From an uncultured Porphyromonadaceae bacterium (GTDB taxonomy: Bacteria > Bacteroidota > Bacteroidia > Bacteroidales > UBA11471): a stretch of DNA of 64,000 nt. The stretch spans positions 1 through 64,000 of the forward strand of contig UQOX01000008.1 in NCBI GenBank assembly GCA_900542765.1, read 5' to 3'. Both the position numbers and the translations under genes were made by a program. This document shows positions 9,701-18,628 of this stretch, in pieces (within the stretch, counting starts at the first letter, position 1; the number at the start of each line of letters is the position of its first letter). Under the pieces are notes generated by a model that was not told where the DNA came from, did not search any database, and worked only from the letters and a program-made list of their open reading frames with translations.

Positions 9701-10220
9701 CAAAATCATGACCTATTTCGACGGCCGTTCGGCAGCGTTCGACCTGAATGTCGAGTATTCGGGCGGAGGCAATGTCGAATTTAAGATACAGGAATCGCGC
9801 AACTGCGACATCGCTCCCGGTTGGCGCACCATTCGCATTCTCACAGCCGATGATTTCCCCTTCGACGGACAGTTGTTGCTCAATGCCGAGACACGTTTCG
9901 TGAAGATTTCGGCACCGACGCTCACCTCGGGTGAATTGACCGTGCGCCGTTTCAGAATTGCCGATTCCGAAGGACGTTTCGACCTGAGTGGCGGTGTTCC
10001 TGCGACCGAGCAGCAGAAGTCGGCGATTGTCGTGGCCGTGAGTCAAGGTACCGTGACCCTCAGCGGCTTGAATGCCGGCGCTCAAATCGAAGTATTCTCG
10101 TTGGCAGGTGTCGCCGTCTACAACGCGGTTTCTGCTGGGACGACACACAGTTTTGAATTGCCTTCGGGCTATTATATCATACGCGTCGACAGAGAGACCA
10201 CACTCGATTTGGTGCTCTGA
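6750..10220 (+). CDS. Multidomain secreted pectate lyase (PL1) with FnIII modules and T9SS tail
   Basis: The protein has 1156 residues and a signal peptide ending near SAYAEG. Residues about 24-390 form a right-handed beta-helix lyase of the PL1 type: LLAFPGAEGFGRFATGGRGG, then IIVFDVSGVI, ILGQTAPGEGV and FDHLSVLWGRDE. Residue 397 starts the calcium-binding motif DSDGDGIPDEWE. Two fibronectin type III-like modules follow (about 449-536 and 537-640), then an unassigned beta-rich region (640-820), a module resembling bacterial Ig-like/SbsA domains (820-915), a further binding-like region (915-1075) and a C-terminal T9SS type A-like tail (GLNAGAQIEVFSLAGVAVYN). It should cleave polygalacturonate outside the cell by beta-elimination; the extra modules probably bind glycan or act as spacers. 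It has its own promoter and terminator. Confidence 0.85.
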   Translation: MKKVTFLWALVLSLFVSVSAYAEGLLAFPGAEGFGRFATGGRGGTIYHVTNLNDSGTGSLRDAVSKSNRIIVFDVSGVIHLQSALVFSSNLTILGQTAPGEGVQVYGERVSFSGADNIIVRYMRFRMGVGGSSGKDACGVSNGQNMIFDHLSVLWGRDECFSISWDNKGTMPGDITIQNSIIGQGLQSHSCGGLIQTEGGVTLYRNLYIENKTRNPKVKGLNQFVNNVVYNWGGGGCYIMGDSEGPSWAHIENNYFMKGPWNGTAPFTRGNSNFKYYAAGNYYDTDKDGVANGREVTEAEYTSSGSSRVYDLETFDGITTRPKAHPTIVGMMTAEEALHWIIDSVGPCLPVRDEVDQYLIDELSSFGTKGSTNGISSEKELPHVGTGTLYGGYKPLDSDGDGIPDEWEAANGLNPNDASDAAAIAANGYANIENYSFSITSAYPYIKSPSGLKVTEQKKESISLSWADNAENESGFIVEISTDNKSFTEAGRVGADVTTYTATGLTPETVYYFRVRAYNEEGIESPYSSTLTTETIGDPSAPKLSVNPTPAVDAEVGEANAVVFSWENATKPYYGQVTYAVYAGTSADNLQSLATGLTSTTYNYGRVVAGTTYYWRVDATNDEGTTTGTVWTFKAVEGGILFYTDFNTQPEAWKNAYGSISDNTNIINGKNTTKTIGDMKFGSGSNTIRVVAMSAANNSADMTKDYGPATEADAGATDRCVQFYSTSSGGYLQLPRVSGPCIITIWAGNPETKSKTFKLNTIVDGVESNVASFTLGNKKRIYKFQYIHMDDSEVTFKIDANAIKFNINDILIEQYVPEVVTDPIAVEAWPDTAAISYADGAMTFTFNQVVVYHGGAVFSGEQYENVEVSASGTSLTLKYSALDVNTSYVLSFPEGALTDYAGEKTFTGELSFSTCDFPAAKSEGETHYGKAAASLPLDFAPFTQVAPFETVGGLVQTAQNDYPHWVQATGEIGENVAVMNKTSDKIMTYFDGRSAAFDLNVEYSGGGNVEFKIQESRNCDIAPGWRTIRILTADDFPFDGQLLLNAETRFVKISAPTLTSGELTVRRFRIADSEGRFDLSGGVPATEQQKSAIVVAVSQGTVTLSGLNAGAQIEVFSLAGVAVYNAVSAGTTHSFELPSGYYIIRVDRETTLDLVL

Positions 10221-10244
10221 TTCCTGCGGTGAGTCCATTATCAA

Positions 10245-10280
10245 GAAAGCGCTTTGGCGAAAAATCGCCAAAGCGCTTTC
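10245..10280. terminator. Shared terminator of the convergent pectate lyase and GH43 genes
   Basis: A perfect 16-bp stem (10245-10260 with 10265-10280) with loop AAAA is followed on the plus strand by TTTTATTG. It lies between two convergent genes and can serve both, though the T-rich side favours the plus-strand gene. Confidence 0.8.
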
Positions 10281-10303
10281 TTTTATTGCCGGTGGGGGAA
10301 AGT

Positions 10304-12004
10304 TTAGAGTGCCTTCTCGGCCGTTGTGGCATAAAGACCTATGGCCGAGCCGGTAAACCCTCCCGCATATTGGGTGGTGATGATGTGACCCTCTTGCGGG
10401 GTACCCAAGGTGGCCCATTTCTTTCCGTTGCGGGAGTAGGCAAATGTGTAGGACGCACCGTGGCATTCGATTCTCAACCAGATTTTTCCCTTCTGCCATT
10501 TGCGGTTGAGCGGTTGTCTCGCCACCACTTGGGAGCCCTCTTTGTCGCTGCGTATCACGACCAGTTCACAATCACCTTTGCGGGTCATGCCCTTGCCCAG
10601 GATATAGTGCCCTTTCTCGTCCTGGAAAACGGCTATGCCGGCCAGTTCGCCTGCATTTTGAGGCGTGAAGTCGACGCAGGTCGATGCCGTGTAATGGGCA
10701 TGCTGGGCCCAACGGCAGAGGAATGACGGCTGTTTTTTGTCGGTCAGGGCGATGGGGCGGGGGGTAAGGCGCATTGTCCCGCCGGTTTGTTCCCACCAAG
10801 TCGTTTGCGGGGTGCGCAGGGTAATCCATTTCATGTCGATGGACTCGGAGTCGAAATCGTCGGTATAAGAGAAATTCCCCGTCAGCAGCCGGCCTTTCCC
10901 TTCGTTCTGTTTCTCTCCGATGGTGGGGACACGTTCACCCTTCGGCAGAATGATCGGTTGCTCGTCGTTCCATTCGACCGGGAGCAGGAAGGTGTTGCGG
11001 CCGGTGTTGTCGCGATACCGGTCATAGGGGAGTACGCCGAGAAATACGGCCCACCATTCACCGTCGGGAGTCTCCACCAGGTCGGCATGTCCGGTGCAGG
11101 TGATGGGGAACGTCCGGTCATCGGGCAGGTCGCGCTGGGTGAGAATGGGATTGACGGGGCAGGGGGTAAAAGGCCCAGTGGGTCTGTCCGATGAGAATAT
11201 CACCTCGGAATGTTGGGGGCCGGTACCTCCCTCGGCGGCCATCAGATAATAGGTGTCGCCGATGTGGTAGAGGTGGGGGCCTTCGATCCAGATGGGGCGC
11301 TCTTCGGGGTGCACCCCTTTGTCGACGAGTACCGTGGCCGGGCCGCAGACCTTGTCGGTCGCGGTGTCGTACTCGCGAATCCAGATGGCGCAGTGCCCGT
11401 CATACTCGGGCGGATAGGCCGGGCTCTGGTTGTTGACGATGTAACATTTCCCGTCGGTGTCGAAAAGGAAAGAGGGGTCGATGCCGCCCACTTCGCGAAT
11501 GCGTATCGGGTCGCTCCACCCTTGGGCCGGGTCTTTTGTCTTGACGACGATATTCCCTTTCCCCCCGATGTCGGTAACAATCAGGTAGAAGGTGTCGTTG
11601 TGCGGGTTGTATTTGATGTCGGGGGCATAGATGCCGGCATTGGTACCCATGCCGTCCTTGATGTTGAGTTGCGACGGCCGGTCGAGGGCGTAGCCTATTT
11701 GTTCCCAGCTCACCAAGTCGGTACTGTGCCATACGGGAATGCCGGGGTAGTAACAGAATGAACTGTTTACCATGTAGTAGTCGTTCCCCTTGCGGCAAAT
11801 GCTCGGGTCGGGATAGGTGCCGGCAAGTATGGGATTGATGTAGTGGTGTCGCGGGTCAAACTCCGCGGGCAAGGCGTAATAGGGGTCGTTGCCTGTGTAG
11901 GTAAAGTTCCCGAATCGCGCCTGTTGCGGCGATTTTGCCTCTTCGGCCGATAAAGTTCCCCACGCGGCAGTTGCCAGGAGCGTCGATAGAAGGAGTCGTT
12001 TCAT
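10304..12004 (-). CDS. Secreted glycoside hydrolase family 43 enzyme (arabinosidase/xylosidase type)
   Basis: The protein has 566 residues and a signal peptide ending at LSAEEA. The N-terminal five-bladed propeller shows the three GH43 acidic residues in context: Asp66 in TYPDPS (general base), Asp176 in GGIDPSF (pKa modulator) and Glu241 in WIEGPHLY (general acid). Residues about 385-566 form the concanavalin-like C-terminal domain common in beta-xylosidase and arabinofuranosidase members of this family. It should release arabinose or xylose from side chains of pectin or arabinoxylan; the exact linkage cannot be told from sequence. It is convergent with the PL1 gene and has its own upstream promoter. 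Confidence 0.87.
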   Translation of the reverse strand: MKRLLLSTLLATAAWGTLSAEEAKSPQQARFGNFTYTGNDPYYALPAEFDPRHHYINPILAGTYPDPSICRKGNDYYMVNSSFCYYPGIPVWHSTDLVSWEQIGYALDRPSQLNIKDGMGTNAGIYAPDIKYNPHNDTFYLIVTDIGGKGNIVVKTKDPAQGWSDPIRIREVGGIDPSFLFDTDGKCYIVNNQSPAYPPEYDGHCAIWIREYDTATDKVCGPATVLVDKGVHPEERPIWIEGPHLYHIGDTYYLMAAEGGTGPQHSEVIFSSDRPTGPFTPCPVNPILTQRDLPDDRTFPITCTGHADLVETPDGEWWAVFLGVLPYDRYRDNTGRNTFLLPVEWNDEQPIILPKGERVPTIGEKQNEGKGRLLTGNFSYTDDFDSESIDMKWITLRTPQTTWWEQTGGTMRLTPRPIALTDKKQPSFLCRWAQHAHYTASTCVDFTPQNAGELAGIAVFQDEKGHYILGKGMTRKGDCELVVIRSDKEGSQVVARQPLNRKWQKGKIWLRIECHGASYTFAYSRNGKKWATLGTPQEGHIITTQYAGGFTGSAIGLYATTAEKAL

Positions 12005-12036
12005 GGAAGGTACGATTTTAAAGATCTATTTCGAAC

Positions 12037-12044
12037 CAAAATTA
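12037..12044 (-). promoter_or_regulatory. Probable -7 box of the GH43 gene
   Basis: On the minus strand this reads TAATTTTG, matching TAnnTTTG, 32 bases before the GH43 start codon. No good -33 element was found. Confidence 0.4.
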
Positions 12045-12228
12045 ATCTCATTTTGTTAAATCCCCGCAAGAATACTCTTGAAATTGCTAAAAAAACATAT
12101 TCGGAAACTGTTTTATCGAGGCTTGAAATGCTTTTACCGATGGCCTGTTTCCCGATTTTTCCATTCTTTCGTCAAGATTAATTGCACAAATATCAGCGTG
12201 CAATGTCTGTAATCTCGAATTTTTGTTG

Positions 12229-12236
12229 TATCTTTG
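12229..12236 (+). promoter_or_regulatory. -7 box of the glycogen synthase operon
   Basis: TATCTTTG lies 43 bases before the ATG at 12280. A TCTG at 12206-12209, 19 bases upstream, is an imperfect -33 element. Confidence 0.6.
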
Positions 12237-12279
12237 CACACATCTTTTGTGGATAAAAAGAGTTTTTTAATATTTTTTT

Positions 12280-13983
12280 ATGACAGAGCGAGATCAACTC
12301 TATCCCGATTATCTCTTTGAAGTTAGCTGGGAGGTTTGTAATTTGGTAGGTGGTATCTACACGGTGTTGTCAACAAAAGCCCGCACGCTGCAAAAGATTA
12401 ATAAGGATAAAAACATATTCATAGGGCCTGATGTGTGGAAAACCACACCGTCGCCTTTCTTTACGGAGTCACACACGTTGTTGAAAGCTTGGAAGTCAAA
12501 AGCCTTGGCCGAAGGGTTCAAGGTGCGTGTGGGACGCTGGAACATACCCGGAAAGCCTGTCGTTATCCTGGTCGATTACCAAGACCTCTTCTCGTGTCGC
12601 AATGACATTTATACCGACATGTGGAACGATTTCGGCGTGAAATCACTGCACGCATACGGCGATTACGACGATTCTTGCATGTTTGCCTGTGCCGCGGCAA
12701 AAGTCATCGAGCATTATTACCATTATATAGGCGGAGAGAAATATAAGGTCGTTGCCCATTTCGATGAGTGGCAGACCGGTATGGGATTGCTCTACCTGCG
12801 CAAGGTATTGCCCGCCATCGCCACCGTTTTCACGACACATGCCACGTCGATAGGCCGTTCGATAGCCGGGAACAACAAACCGCTCTATGGTTACTTGTTT
12901 GGTTACAATGGCACGCAAATGGCCGAAGAACTGAACATGGAAGCCAAGCATTCGGTCGAGCGTCAAGCCGCCCATTTTGCGCATGCCTTTACTACGGTAA
13001 GCGATGTGACGGCCGCCGAATGTGCTCAACTGCTCGAAAAAGTTCCCGACGTAGTGACTCCCAATGGATTCGAAGCCGACTTTGTGCCCAAAGGCCATCT
13101 GTATGAAGAGAAAAGGGCCGCTGCCCGTAAAAAACTCCTGCAAATCGCTTCGGCGCTTATCGGGTATGAGGCTCCCGACGATGCCATGCTCATTGCCACG
13201 TCGGGTCGATATGAGTTCAAGAACAAAGGTATCGACATGTATGTCGATGCCCTCAACCGTTTACGTCTGCGCTACAACGGCGAACGCGAAATCATTGCCT
13301 TTGTCATGGTGCCTGCTTGGGTGAAAGAACCCCGTGCCGACTTGCAAGAACGCTTGCAGAGCGGGGCTTCTTACACGACTCCGTTGCCCGAGCCTTATAT
13401 CACCCACACCCTGCACAATCCGGCCGACGACAAGGTCTCCAATCAGATACGTTATTGCGGTTTCCCTCAAACACCCGACTCGAAACTCAAAATCATATTT
13501 ATCCCCTCTTATCTCACCGGCAATGATGGCATTGTCGATTTCTCCTATTACGATACGCTGATAGGTTTCGATGCCACGGCATTCCCGTCTTATTACGAAC
13601 CGTGGGGCTATACACCTCTTGAAAGCATTGCCTTCGGAGTGCCGACGGTGACGACCGACCTTTCGGGATTCGGCATGTGGATAAAGAGTATGGCCAATTA
13701 TGGCCTCGAAGGGAAAGGCGTAGCCGTGCTGCACCGCACCGATTTCAATTTTGTCGAGGTCACCGAGAATCTTTCCGATACGATAGGGTGGCTTGCAACG
13801 GCCGGGAAATCGACCCGTCTCCTCATGGCCCAGTCGGCCCAAAACACTGCGGCAGAAGCACAGTGGAACCATTTTATCAACTATTACCGCAAAGCCTACG
13901 ACATTGCCCTCAACCGGGCGGCCGAAGATTGCGCGGGGAAGTCGGCTTTTGTTGACGAATATGATGAAACAGACGAAAAATAA
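12280..13983 (+). CDS. Glycogen/starch synthase, GT3 (eukaryotic-type) family
   Basis: The protein has 567 residues. Its N-terminus (LFEVSWEVCNLVGGIYTVLSTKA) is the nucleotide-sugar loop of family GT3 glycogen synthases, as in yeast and animals, rather than the KVGGL form of bacterial GlgA (GT5). Further GT3 signatures are HFDEWQTGMGLLYLR, FTTHATSIGR, VTPNGFE and the C-terminal EPWGYTPLE, whose two Glu residues bracket the sugar donor. It should elongate alpha-1,4-glucan in the cytoplasm. Family members use UDP- or ADP-glucose and the donor cannot be assigned here. A phosphorylase gene follows after 36 bases, forming a glycogen synthesis and breakdown operon without branching enzyme or GlgC. 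Confidence 0.88.
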   Translation: MTERDQLYPDYLFEVSWEVCNLVGGIYTVLSTKARTLQKINKDKNIFIGPDVWKTTPSPFFTESHTLLKAWKSKALAEGFKVRVGRWNIPGKPVVILVDYQDLFSCRNDIYTDMWNDFGVKSLHAYGDYDDSCMFACAAAKVIEHYYHYIGGEKYKVVAHFDEWQTGMGLLYLRKVLPAIATVFTTHATSIGRSIAGNNKPLYGYLFGYNGTQMAEELNMEAKHSVERQAAHFAHAFTTVSDVTAAECAQLLEKVPDVVTPNGFEADFVPKGHLYEEKRAAARKKLLQIASALIGYEAPDDAMLIATSGRYEFKNKGIDMYVDALNRLRLRYNGEREIIAFVMVPAWVKEPRADLQERLQSGASYTTPLPEPYITHTLHNPADDKVSNQIRYCGFPQTPDSKLKIIFIPSYLTGNDGIVDFSYYDTLIGFDATAFPSYYEPWGYTPLESIAFGVPTVTTDLSGFGMWIKSMANYGLEGKGVAVLHRTDFNFVEVTENLSDTIGWLATAGKSTRLLMAQSAQNTAAEAQWNHFINYYRKAYDIALNRAAEDCAGKSAFVDEYDETDEK

Positions 13984-14019
13984 CCCTATAAAACAAGTAT
14001 TTACCAACATAATAGATTT

Positions 14020-16575
14020 ATGAAAGTACAAGTAAGCAATGCCAACATGCCCGTGTGGCGGGACATAAAGGTAGAGTCGCGTGTACCGGCACAACTGAAT
14101 ATTTTGCAGGAAATGGCGCGAAATATTTGGTGGGTTTGGAACAATGAAGCTCTTTCGATGTTTAGATCTATCGATCCGGAACTTTGGAAATCGGTCAACG
14201 GGAACCCCGTGATGATGCTCGACCGGGTCAGCTATGAACGCCTCGAAGAAATTGTGGCCGATAAAGCCATGATGGATACCATTCAAGCAGAGTATGAGAA
14301 ATTCCGTAAATATATCGACCAAAAACCCTCTGCCAATCATCCCTCCGTTGCATATTTCAGCATGGAGTATGGTTTGGCCAATGTCCTGAAAATCTATTCG
14401 GGCGGTTTGGGCATCTTGGCCGGAGACTACCTCAAAGAGGCCAGCGACAGCAATATCGACATGGTTGCCGTCGGTTTCCTCTATCGGTATGGATATTTCA
14501 CCCAGACCCTCTCCATGGACGGCCAGCAGTTGGCCAACTACGAAGCCCAAAACTTCAACCAGCTCCCCATCGAACAGGTTGTCGATGAAAACGGTCACCC
14601 CATTATTCTCGAAGTACCCTATCCCGGCCGTGTTGTCTATGCCAACATTTGGCGTGTAAATGTGGGTCGGGTGTCGCTCTACCTCATGGATACCGATTTG
14701 GAACTCAACAGCGAGTATGACCGTTCCATCACCTATCAGCTTTACGGTGGCGACTGGGAAAACCGCATGAAACAAGAGTATTTGCTCGGCATAGGCGGTA
14801 TTCTCATGCTCAAACGCTTGGGTATCAAGAAAGATGTTTATCACTGCAACGAAGGCCACGCTGCTCTCATCAACGTACAACGTCTCGTCGACTATATTCA
14901 AGATGAGAAACTCTCCTTTGCAGAGGCCCTGGAAGTGGTACGCGCTTCGTCGCTTTATACCGTGCACACCCCTGTGCCCGCCGGCCACGACTATTTCGAT
15001 GAGTCGCTCTTTGGCAAATATATGGGCGAATTCCCTGCAAAACTGGGAATTAGTTTCGGTGAACTGATGGATTTGGGACGTGAGAACCCCGGCTCTGGCG
15101 AAAAGTTCTGCATGAGTGTCTTTGCTTGCAATACCTGTCAGGAAGTCAACGGTGTGAGCTGGCTCCACGGCAAGGTGTCGCAACGCATGTTCCAACCCAT
15201 CTGGAAAGGCTATTCTCCCGACGAGTTGCATGTAAGTTACGTTACCAATGGTGTGCACATGCCCACATGGGCCGCTTCGGAATGGAAAGAGTTCTATGTA
15301 AAACATCTCGGAGCCGACTTCCTTACCCGTCAGAACGACCGTTCGCTGTGGCAGAAAATCTATGATGTGCCCGATGAAGAGATTTGGAATATGCGTCAGA
15401 TGATGAAAAACAAACTCATCAGCTTCGTGCGCAACGAGTTCCGCGATAACTGGATTAAGAACCAAGGCGATCCCTCGCGTGTCGTTTCGATTCTCGAACG
15501 CATCAATCCCAATGCCCTTCTCATCGGCTTTGCCCGTCGTTTTGCCACCTACAAGCGCGCCCATCTTCTCTTTACCGACCTCGAACGGCTTTCGAAGATT
15601 GTCAACAATCCCCAATATCCCGTTCAATTTATTTTCTCGGGAAAAGCTCACCCCGCCGATGGCGCAGGACAAGACCTTATCAAACGCATTGTCGAGATTT
15701 CACGCCGTCCCGAATTCCTCGGAAAGATTATTTTCCTGGAAAACTACGACATGAAAGTGGCCAAACGTTTGGTTTCGGGTGTGGATATTTGGTTGAATAC
15801 CCCGACCCGTCCTCTCGAAGCCTCCGGAACGTCGGGCGAAAAGGCCGAAATGAACGGTGTGCTCAATTTCTCGGTGCTCGACGGTTGGTGGTATGAAGGA
15901 TACAAGGAAGGTGCCGGTTGGGCATTGACCGCAAAACGCACTTTCCAGGAACAAAGCAACCAGGACCAACTCGATGCGGCAACCATCTACGCCATGCTCG
16001 AAAACGAGATTGTACCCCTCTATTTTGCCAAGAACAGCAAAGGCTATTCGCCCGAGTGGATACAATATATCAAAAACTCGATTGCCCAGATTGCACCCGA
16101 GTTTACGATGAACCGTATGCTCGAAGATTACATCGAACGCTTTTACAGCAAAGAGGCTAAACGCTCGAAACTCCTCATGGCCGACAATTACAAAAAAGCC
16201 AAGGAAATCGCTGCTTGGAAACAGATGGTCGTCGACAAATGGGACGAAATCGAGATAAAAGAGATAAATCTCCCCGAAGACCTCCTTTACAAGTCGTGCG
16301 CCGGTGGGTCTTATGACGTCTCGGTAACCATCGACCGCAAAGGATTGCCCGATTGTCTCGGCGTGGAACTGGTCGTTTCCCAAGTCATCGACGGTCAACA
16401 ACAGCCTTATATCGTGACCGAAATGAAAGAGGTGAAGACCGTGGGAGACTTGGTAACCTATGAATTGAACTACGAGGTAAATGTGGCCGGAATCTTCAAA
16501 TATGCATTCCGTCTCTTCCCCAAGAATGCCGATCTGCCTCACCGTCAAGACTTCGCCTATGTGCGTTGGTTCTGA
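14020..16575 (+). CDS. glgP: Alpha-glucan (glycogen) phosphorylase, GT35
   Basis: The protein has 851 residues and matches the shorter bacterial alpha-glucan phosphorylase group, with an N-terminal DUF3417-like region ([19 protein letters not shown]) and the phosphorylase core. The pyridoxal phosphate lysine is expected at Lys608 in [14 protein letters not shown]. Other core motifs are [30 protein letters not shown] and [12 protein letters not shown]. It should release glucose-1-phosphate from storage glucan in the cytoplasm. It is the second gene of the glycogen synthase operon. The last 150 residues after the core are beta-rich and of unclear role. Confidence 0.9.
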   Translation: MKVQVSNANMPVWRDIKVESRVPAQLNILQEMARNIWWVWNNEALSMFRSIDPELWKSVNGNPVMMLDRVSYERLEEIVADKAMMDTIQAEYEKFRKYIDQKPSANHPSVAYFSMEYGLANVLKIYSGGLGILAGDYLKEASDSNIDMVAVGFLYRYGYFTQTLSMDGQQLANYEAQNFNQLPIEQVVDENGHPIILEVPYPGRVVYANIWRVNVGRVSLYLMDTDLELNSEYDRSITYQLYGGDWENRMKQEYLLGIGGILMLKRLGIKKDVYHCNEGHAALINVQRLVDYIQDEKLSFAEALEVVRASSLYTVHTPVPAGHDYFDESLFGKYMGEFPAKLGISFGELMDLGRENPGSGEKFCMSVFACNTCQEVNGVSWLHGKVSQRMFQPIWKGYSPDELHVSYVTNGVHMPTWAASEWKEFYVKHLGADFLTRQNDRSLWQKIYDVPDEEIWNMRQMMKNKLISFVRNEFRDNWIKNQGDPSRVVSILERINPNALLIGFARRFATYKRAHLLFTDLERLSKIVNNPQYPVQFIFSGKAHPADGAGQDLIKRIVEISRRPEFLGKIIFLENYDMKVAKRLVSGVDIWLNTPTRPLEASGTSGEKAEMNGVLNFSVLDGWWYEGYKEGAGWALTAKRTFQEQSNQDQLDAATIYAMLENEIVPLYFAKNSKGYSPEWIQYIKNSIAQIAPEFTMNRMLEDYIERFYSKEAKRSKLLMADNYKKAKEIAAWKQMVVDKWDEIEIKEINLPEDLLYKSCAGGSYDVSVTIDRKGLPDCLGVELVVSQVIDGQQQPYIVTEMKEVKTVGDLVTYELNYEVNVAGIFKYAFRLFPKNADLPHRQDFAYVRWF

Positions 16576-16608
16576 TGCGACAAGAATGTAGTAACCAATC
16601 CTATTTCC

Positions 16609-16648
16609 GCGGGAGACGTCGCATGCGACGCCTCCCGCATTTTTTTTA
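16609..16648 (+). terminator. Terminator after the glucan phosphorylase gene
   Basis: The arms 16609-16623 and 16624-16638 pair almost perfectly (one A/C mismatch) and are followed by ATTTTTTTT. It ends only 11 bases before the next start codon, so the esterase gene needs read-through or a promoter inside or upstream of the hairpin. Confidence 0.8.
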
Positions 16649-16659
16649 ACCTTATCGAC

Positions 16660-17544
16660 ATGAAAAGAATTTTTTCCCTTTTGCTCTTTCTGACGTGTGC
16701 CGGTATCGCCGCGGTTCATTCACAACCTAAGTCGAGCCGCATCGTCGAAGATTCGATTTACAGCGACGTGCTGCAAGATTATCGCCGGTATTCGGTCTAC
16801 CTGCCGGCGGGATATGACCAGTCGACCCGCGACTATCCCGTGCTCTATCTCCTGCACGGGTTGGGCGATACCCACACGATGTGGCCTCGGCGTGCTCATC
16901 TGCGTGAAGTCATGGACCTTTTGGTGGCAGGCGGTACCGTCTGTGACATGATTATTATCTCGCCCGAAGCCGGGGGAAACATCGAGACCGCCTGGAATGG
17001 CTATTTCGATATGCCGGGCTGGTCCTACGAAACATTCTTTTTTACCGAGTTCCTGCCGGCCGTCGAGCAACGTTACCGCATCGTCGGTGACAAGGCCCAC
17101 CGCGCCATAGCCGGCCTCTCCATGGGTGGGGGAGGTGCAGTCTCTTATGCCCAGCGTCACGGCGACAAGTTCTGCGCCGTGTATGCCATGAGTGCCCTGA
17201 TGTCGATACCTCAACGGGGCATGATAAAACCTCGCACACCCGACGATAAGATGGCCATTCTCACGCAGTCGGTCATCGACCACGATTGCACTCGTTACGT
17301 CCGGGAAGCCCAAAAGTCCACGCTCGATACCTTACGAACTGTCTCCTGGTTTGTCGATTGCGGCGACGATGATTTCCTGCTCGACCGCAACATAGAGTTC
17401 TATCAGGCCATGCGCGATGCCGGAGTACCTTGCCAGTTCAGGGTGCGCGATGGCGGCCATGTGTGGGAATATTGGCATTCGGCACTTTATATCTGCCTGC
17501 CCTATGTGTCGCGAATCTTTGCGACCGCAAACACCAAAGGGTGA
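16660..17544 (+). CDS. Secreted alpha/beta-hydrolase esterase (CE1/esterase D-like)
   Basis: The protein of 294 residues has a signal peptide ending near AAVHS. Nucleophile Ser154 sits in GLSMGG, an acidic residue of the triad is likely within DCGDDD (233-238), and His267 lies in DGGHVWEYW. The layout (YPVLYLLHGLGD near residue 60, then the nucleophile elbow) is that of the esterase D/feruloyl esterase group, which includes acetyl and feruloyl esterases acting on plant polysaccharides. The actual substrate is unknown. It starts 11 bases after the terminator of the phosphorylase gene. Confidence 0.8.
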   Translation: MKRIFSLLLFLTCAGIAAVHSQPKSSRIVEDSIYSDVLQDYRRYSVYLPAGYDQSTRDYPVLYLLHGLGDTHTMWPRRAHLREVMDLLVAGGTVCDMIIISPEAGGNIETAWNGYFDMPGWSYETFFFTEFLPAVEQRYRIVGDKAHRAIAGLSMGGGGAVSYAQRHGDKFCAVYAMSALMSIPQRGMIKPRTPDDKMAILTQSVIDHDCTRYVREAQKSTLDTLRTVSWFVDCGDDDFLLDRNIEFYQAMRDAGVPCQFRVRDGGHVWEYWHSALYICLPYVSRIFATANTKG

Positions 17545-17596
17545 TAACCTCCCAATCTTGCGGTTTTGTACCTTGGGCAGTTAAACGCTCCATGCA

Positions 17597-17634
17597 ACAA
17601 GCGGGCGACTCAAAAATATGAGTCGCCCGCTTGT
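17597..17634. terminator. Hairpin between convergent esterase and sirtuin genes
   Basis: A perfect 16-bp stem (17597-17612 with 17619-17634) with a 6-base loop lies between two convergent genes. There is no long T run on either side, so it may be a weaker bidirectional terminator. Confidence 0.6.
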
Positions 17635-17740
17635 CCTCAAAGGCGGAATACCTCGACGGCTTGACGTTTTGGCTGAAAATGATACAAGCGCCCCCTTGGC
17701 TCATGCCACCCTGACGTCGAGATGCCCGATATTCTGTCGC

Positions 17741-18445
17741 TTATAAATACGCTTTCAAGGCTTCGGTCATGATTTTTACCCCTTCGACGGCTCCTTTTTG
17801 TATCACCCGGGTCACCCGTCCGCTCGTATCGTTTACCGGATTGGGATCGATGAGAAAAACCGGGACGCCTTTCGGGACATAACGCAGGAGCCCTGCCGCC
17901 GGGTACACATTCAGCGAGGTGCCGATGACGGCAAAAATGTCGGCTTGTTCCACCTCTTCGATGGCCGGTTCGATAAGGGGAACGGCTTCCCCAAACCACA
18001 CGATATGCGGACGCAGTTGTGAGCCTTTTTCGCACAAGTCTCCGAGGCGGGTGTCGAGGTGGTCGGGCGTAACATCGTAGATGAGGTTCTCGTCGCAGGT
18101 CGAGCGGACTTTCATCAGTTCACCATGCAGGTGTATGATGTGTGAACTCCCACCTTGTTCGTGCAGGTTGTCGACATTCTGTGTGATGATGCACACGTCG
18201 AGATCTTTTTCGAGAGCCGCCAGTCCGATATGTCCCTCGTTGGGTTTTACCGAGAGGAGCTCGCGGCGACGGGCATTATAGAAATCGAGCACCTGTTGCG
18301 GATTTGCGGCCCACCCTTCGGGCGTTGCCACCTCTTCGATGCGGTACCCCGACCACAATCCGTTGCTGCCGCGAAACACGGCGAGACCGCTCTCGGCACT
18401 CATTCCTGCACCGGTGAGCACTACCAGTCGTTTTTTCTTTGCCAT
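17741..18445 (-). CDS. Sir2-family NAD-dependent deacylase (class III type, no CxxC pairs)
   Basis: The protein has 234 residues. It has the NAD-binding TGAGMSAESGLAVFRG (11-26), TQNVDNLH (89-96), catalytic His107 in HLHGE and IGTSLNVYPA. Tyr56 and Arg59 in DFYNARRREL match the YxxR pair that recognises acidic acyl groups (succinyl, malonyl) in class III sirtuins such as CobB and SIRT5. The zinc-binding region carries only Cys117 and Cys138 instead of two CxxC pairs, so zinc binding is probably lost. It should remove acyl groups from lysines in cytoplasmic proteins. A minus-strand TAATTTTG at 18507-18514 is a likely -7 box. Confidence 0.88.
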   Translation of the reverse strand: MAKKKRLVVLTGAGMSAESGLAVFRGSNGLWSGYRIEEVATPEGWAANPQQVLDFYNARRRELLSVKPNEGHIGLAALEKDLDVCIITQNVDNLHEQGGSSHIIHLHGELMKVRSTCDENLIYDVTPDHLDTRLGDLCEKGSQLRPHIVWFGEAVPLIEPAIEEVEQADIFAVIGTSLNVYPAAGLLRYVPKGVPVFLIDPNPVNDTSGRVTRVIQKGAVEGVKIMTEALKAYL

Positions 18446-18506
18446 TGTTCCAATTCCTGTTTTGAAATAAAGAGGTCGACAGAGGAATATTCCCTCCCGA
18501 TTATGG

Positions 18507-18514
18507 CAAAATTA
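18507..18514 (-). promoter_or_regulatory. Probable -7 box of the sirtuin gene
   Basis: On the minus strand this reads TAATTTTG (TAnnTTTG), 61 bases before the start codon. It is in an A/T-rich stretch, so chance occurrence is possible. Confidence 0.4.
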
Positions 18515-18628
18515 ATGTTTTTTTTGCATCAAAAAAGAGAAATTCTGTAATAAAAGTTCTATCTTCGCCAGAGTTTCTTCCGAGAGAAGAAATTTTTTTA
18601 TGTCGTTTTGTAACAAAAAGAAAAATAT

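Noticed and set aside
13261-15672. Minus-strand open frame of 803 codons opposite the glycogen synthase and phosphorylase genes
   Set aside because: It spans two well-supported genes, shows no family signature, and arises from the low frequency of antisense stop codons in this codon usage.
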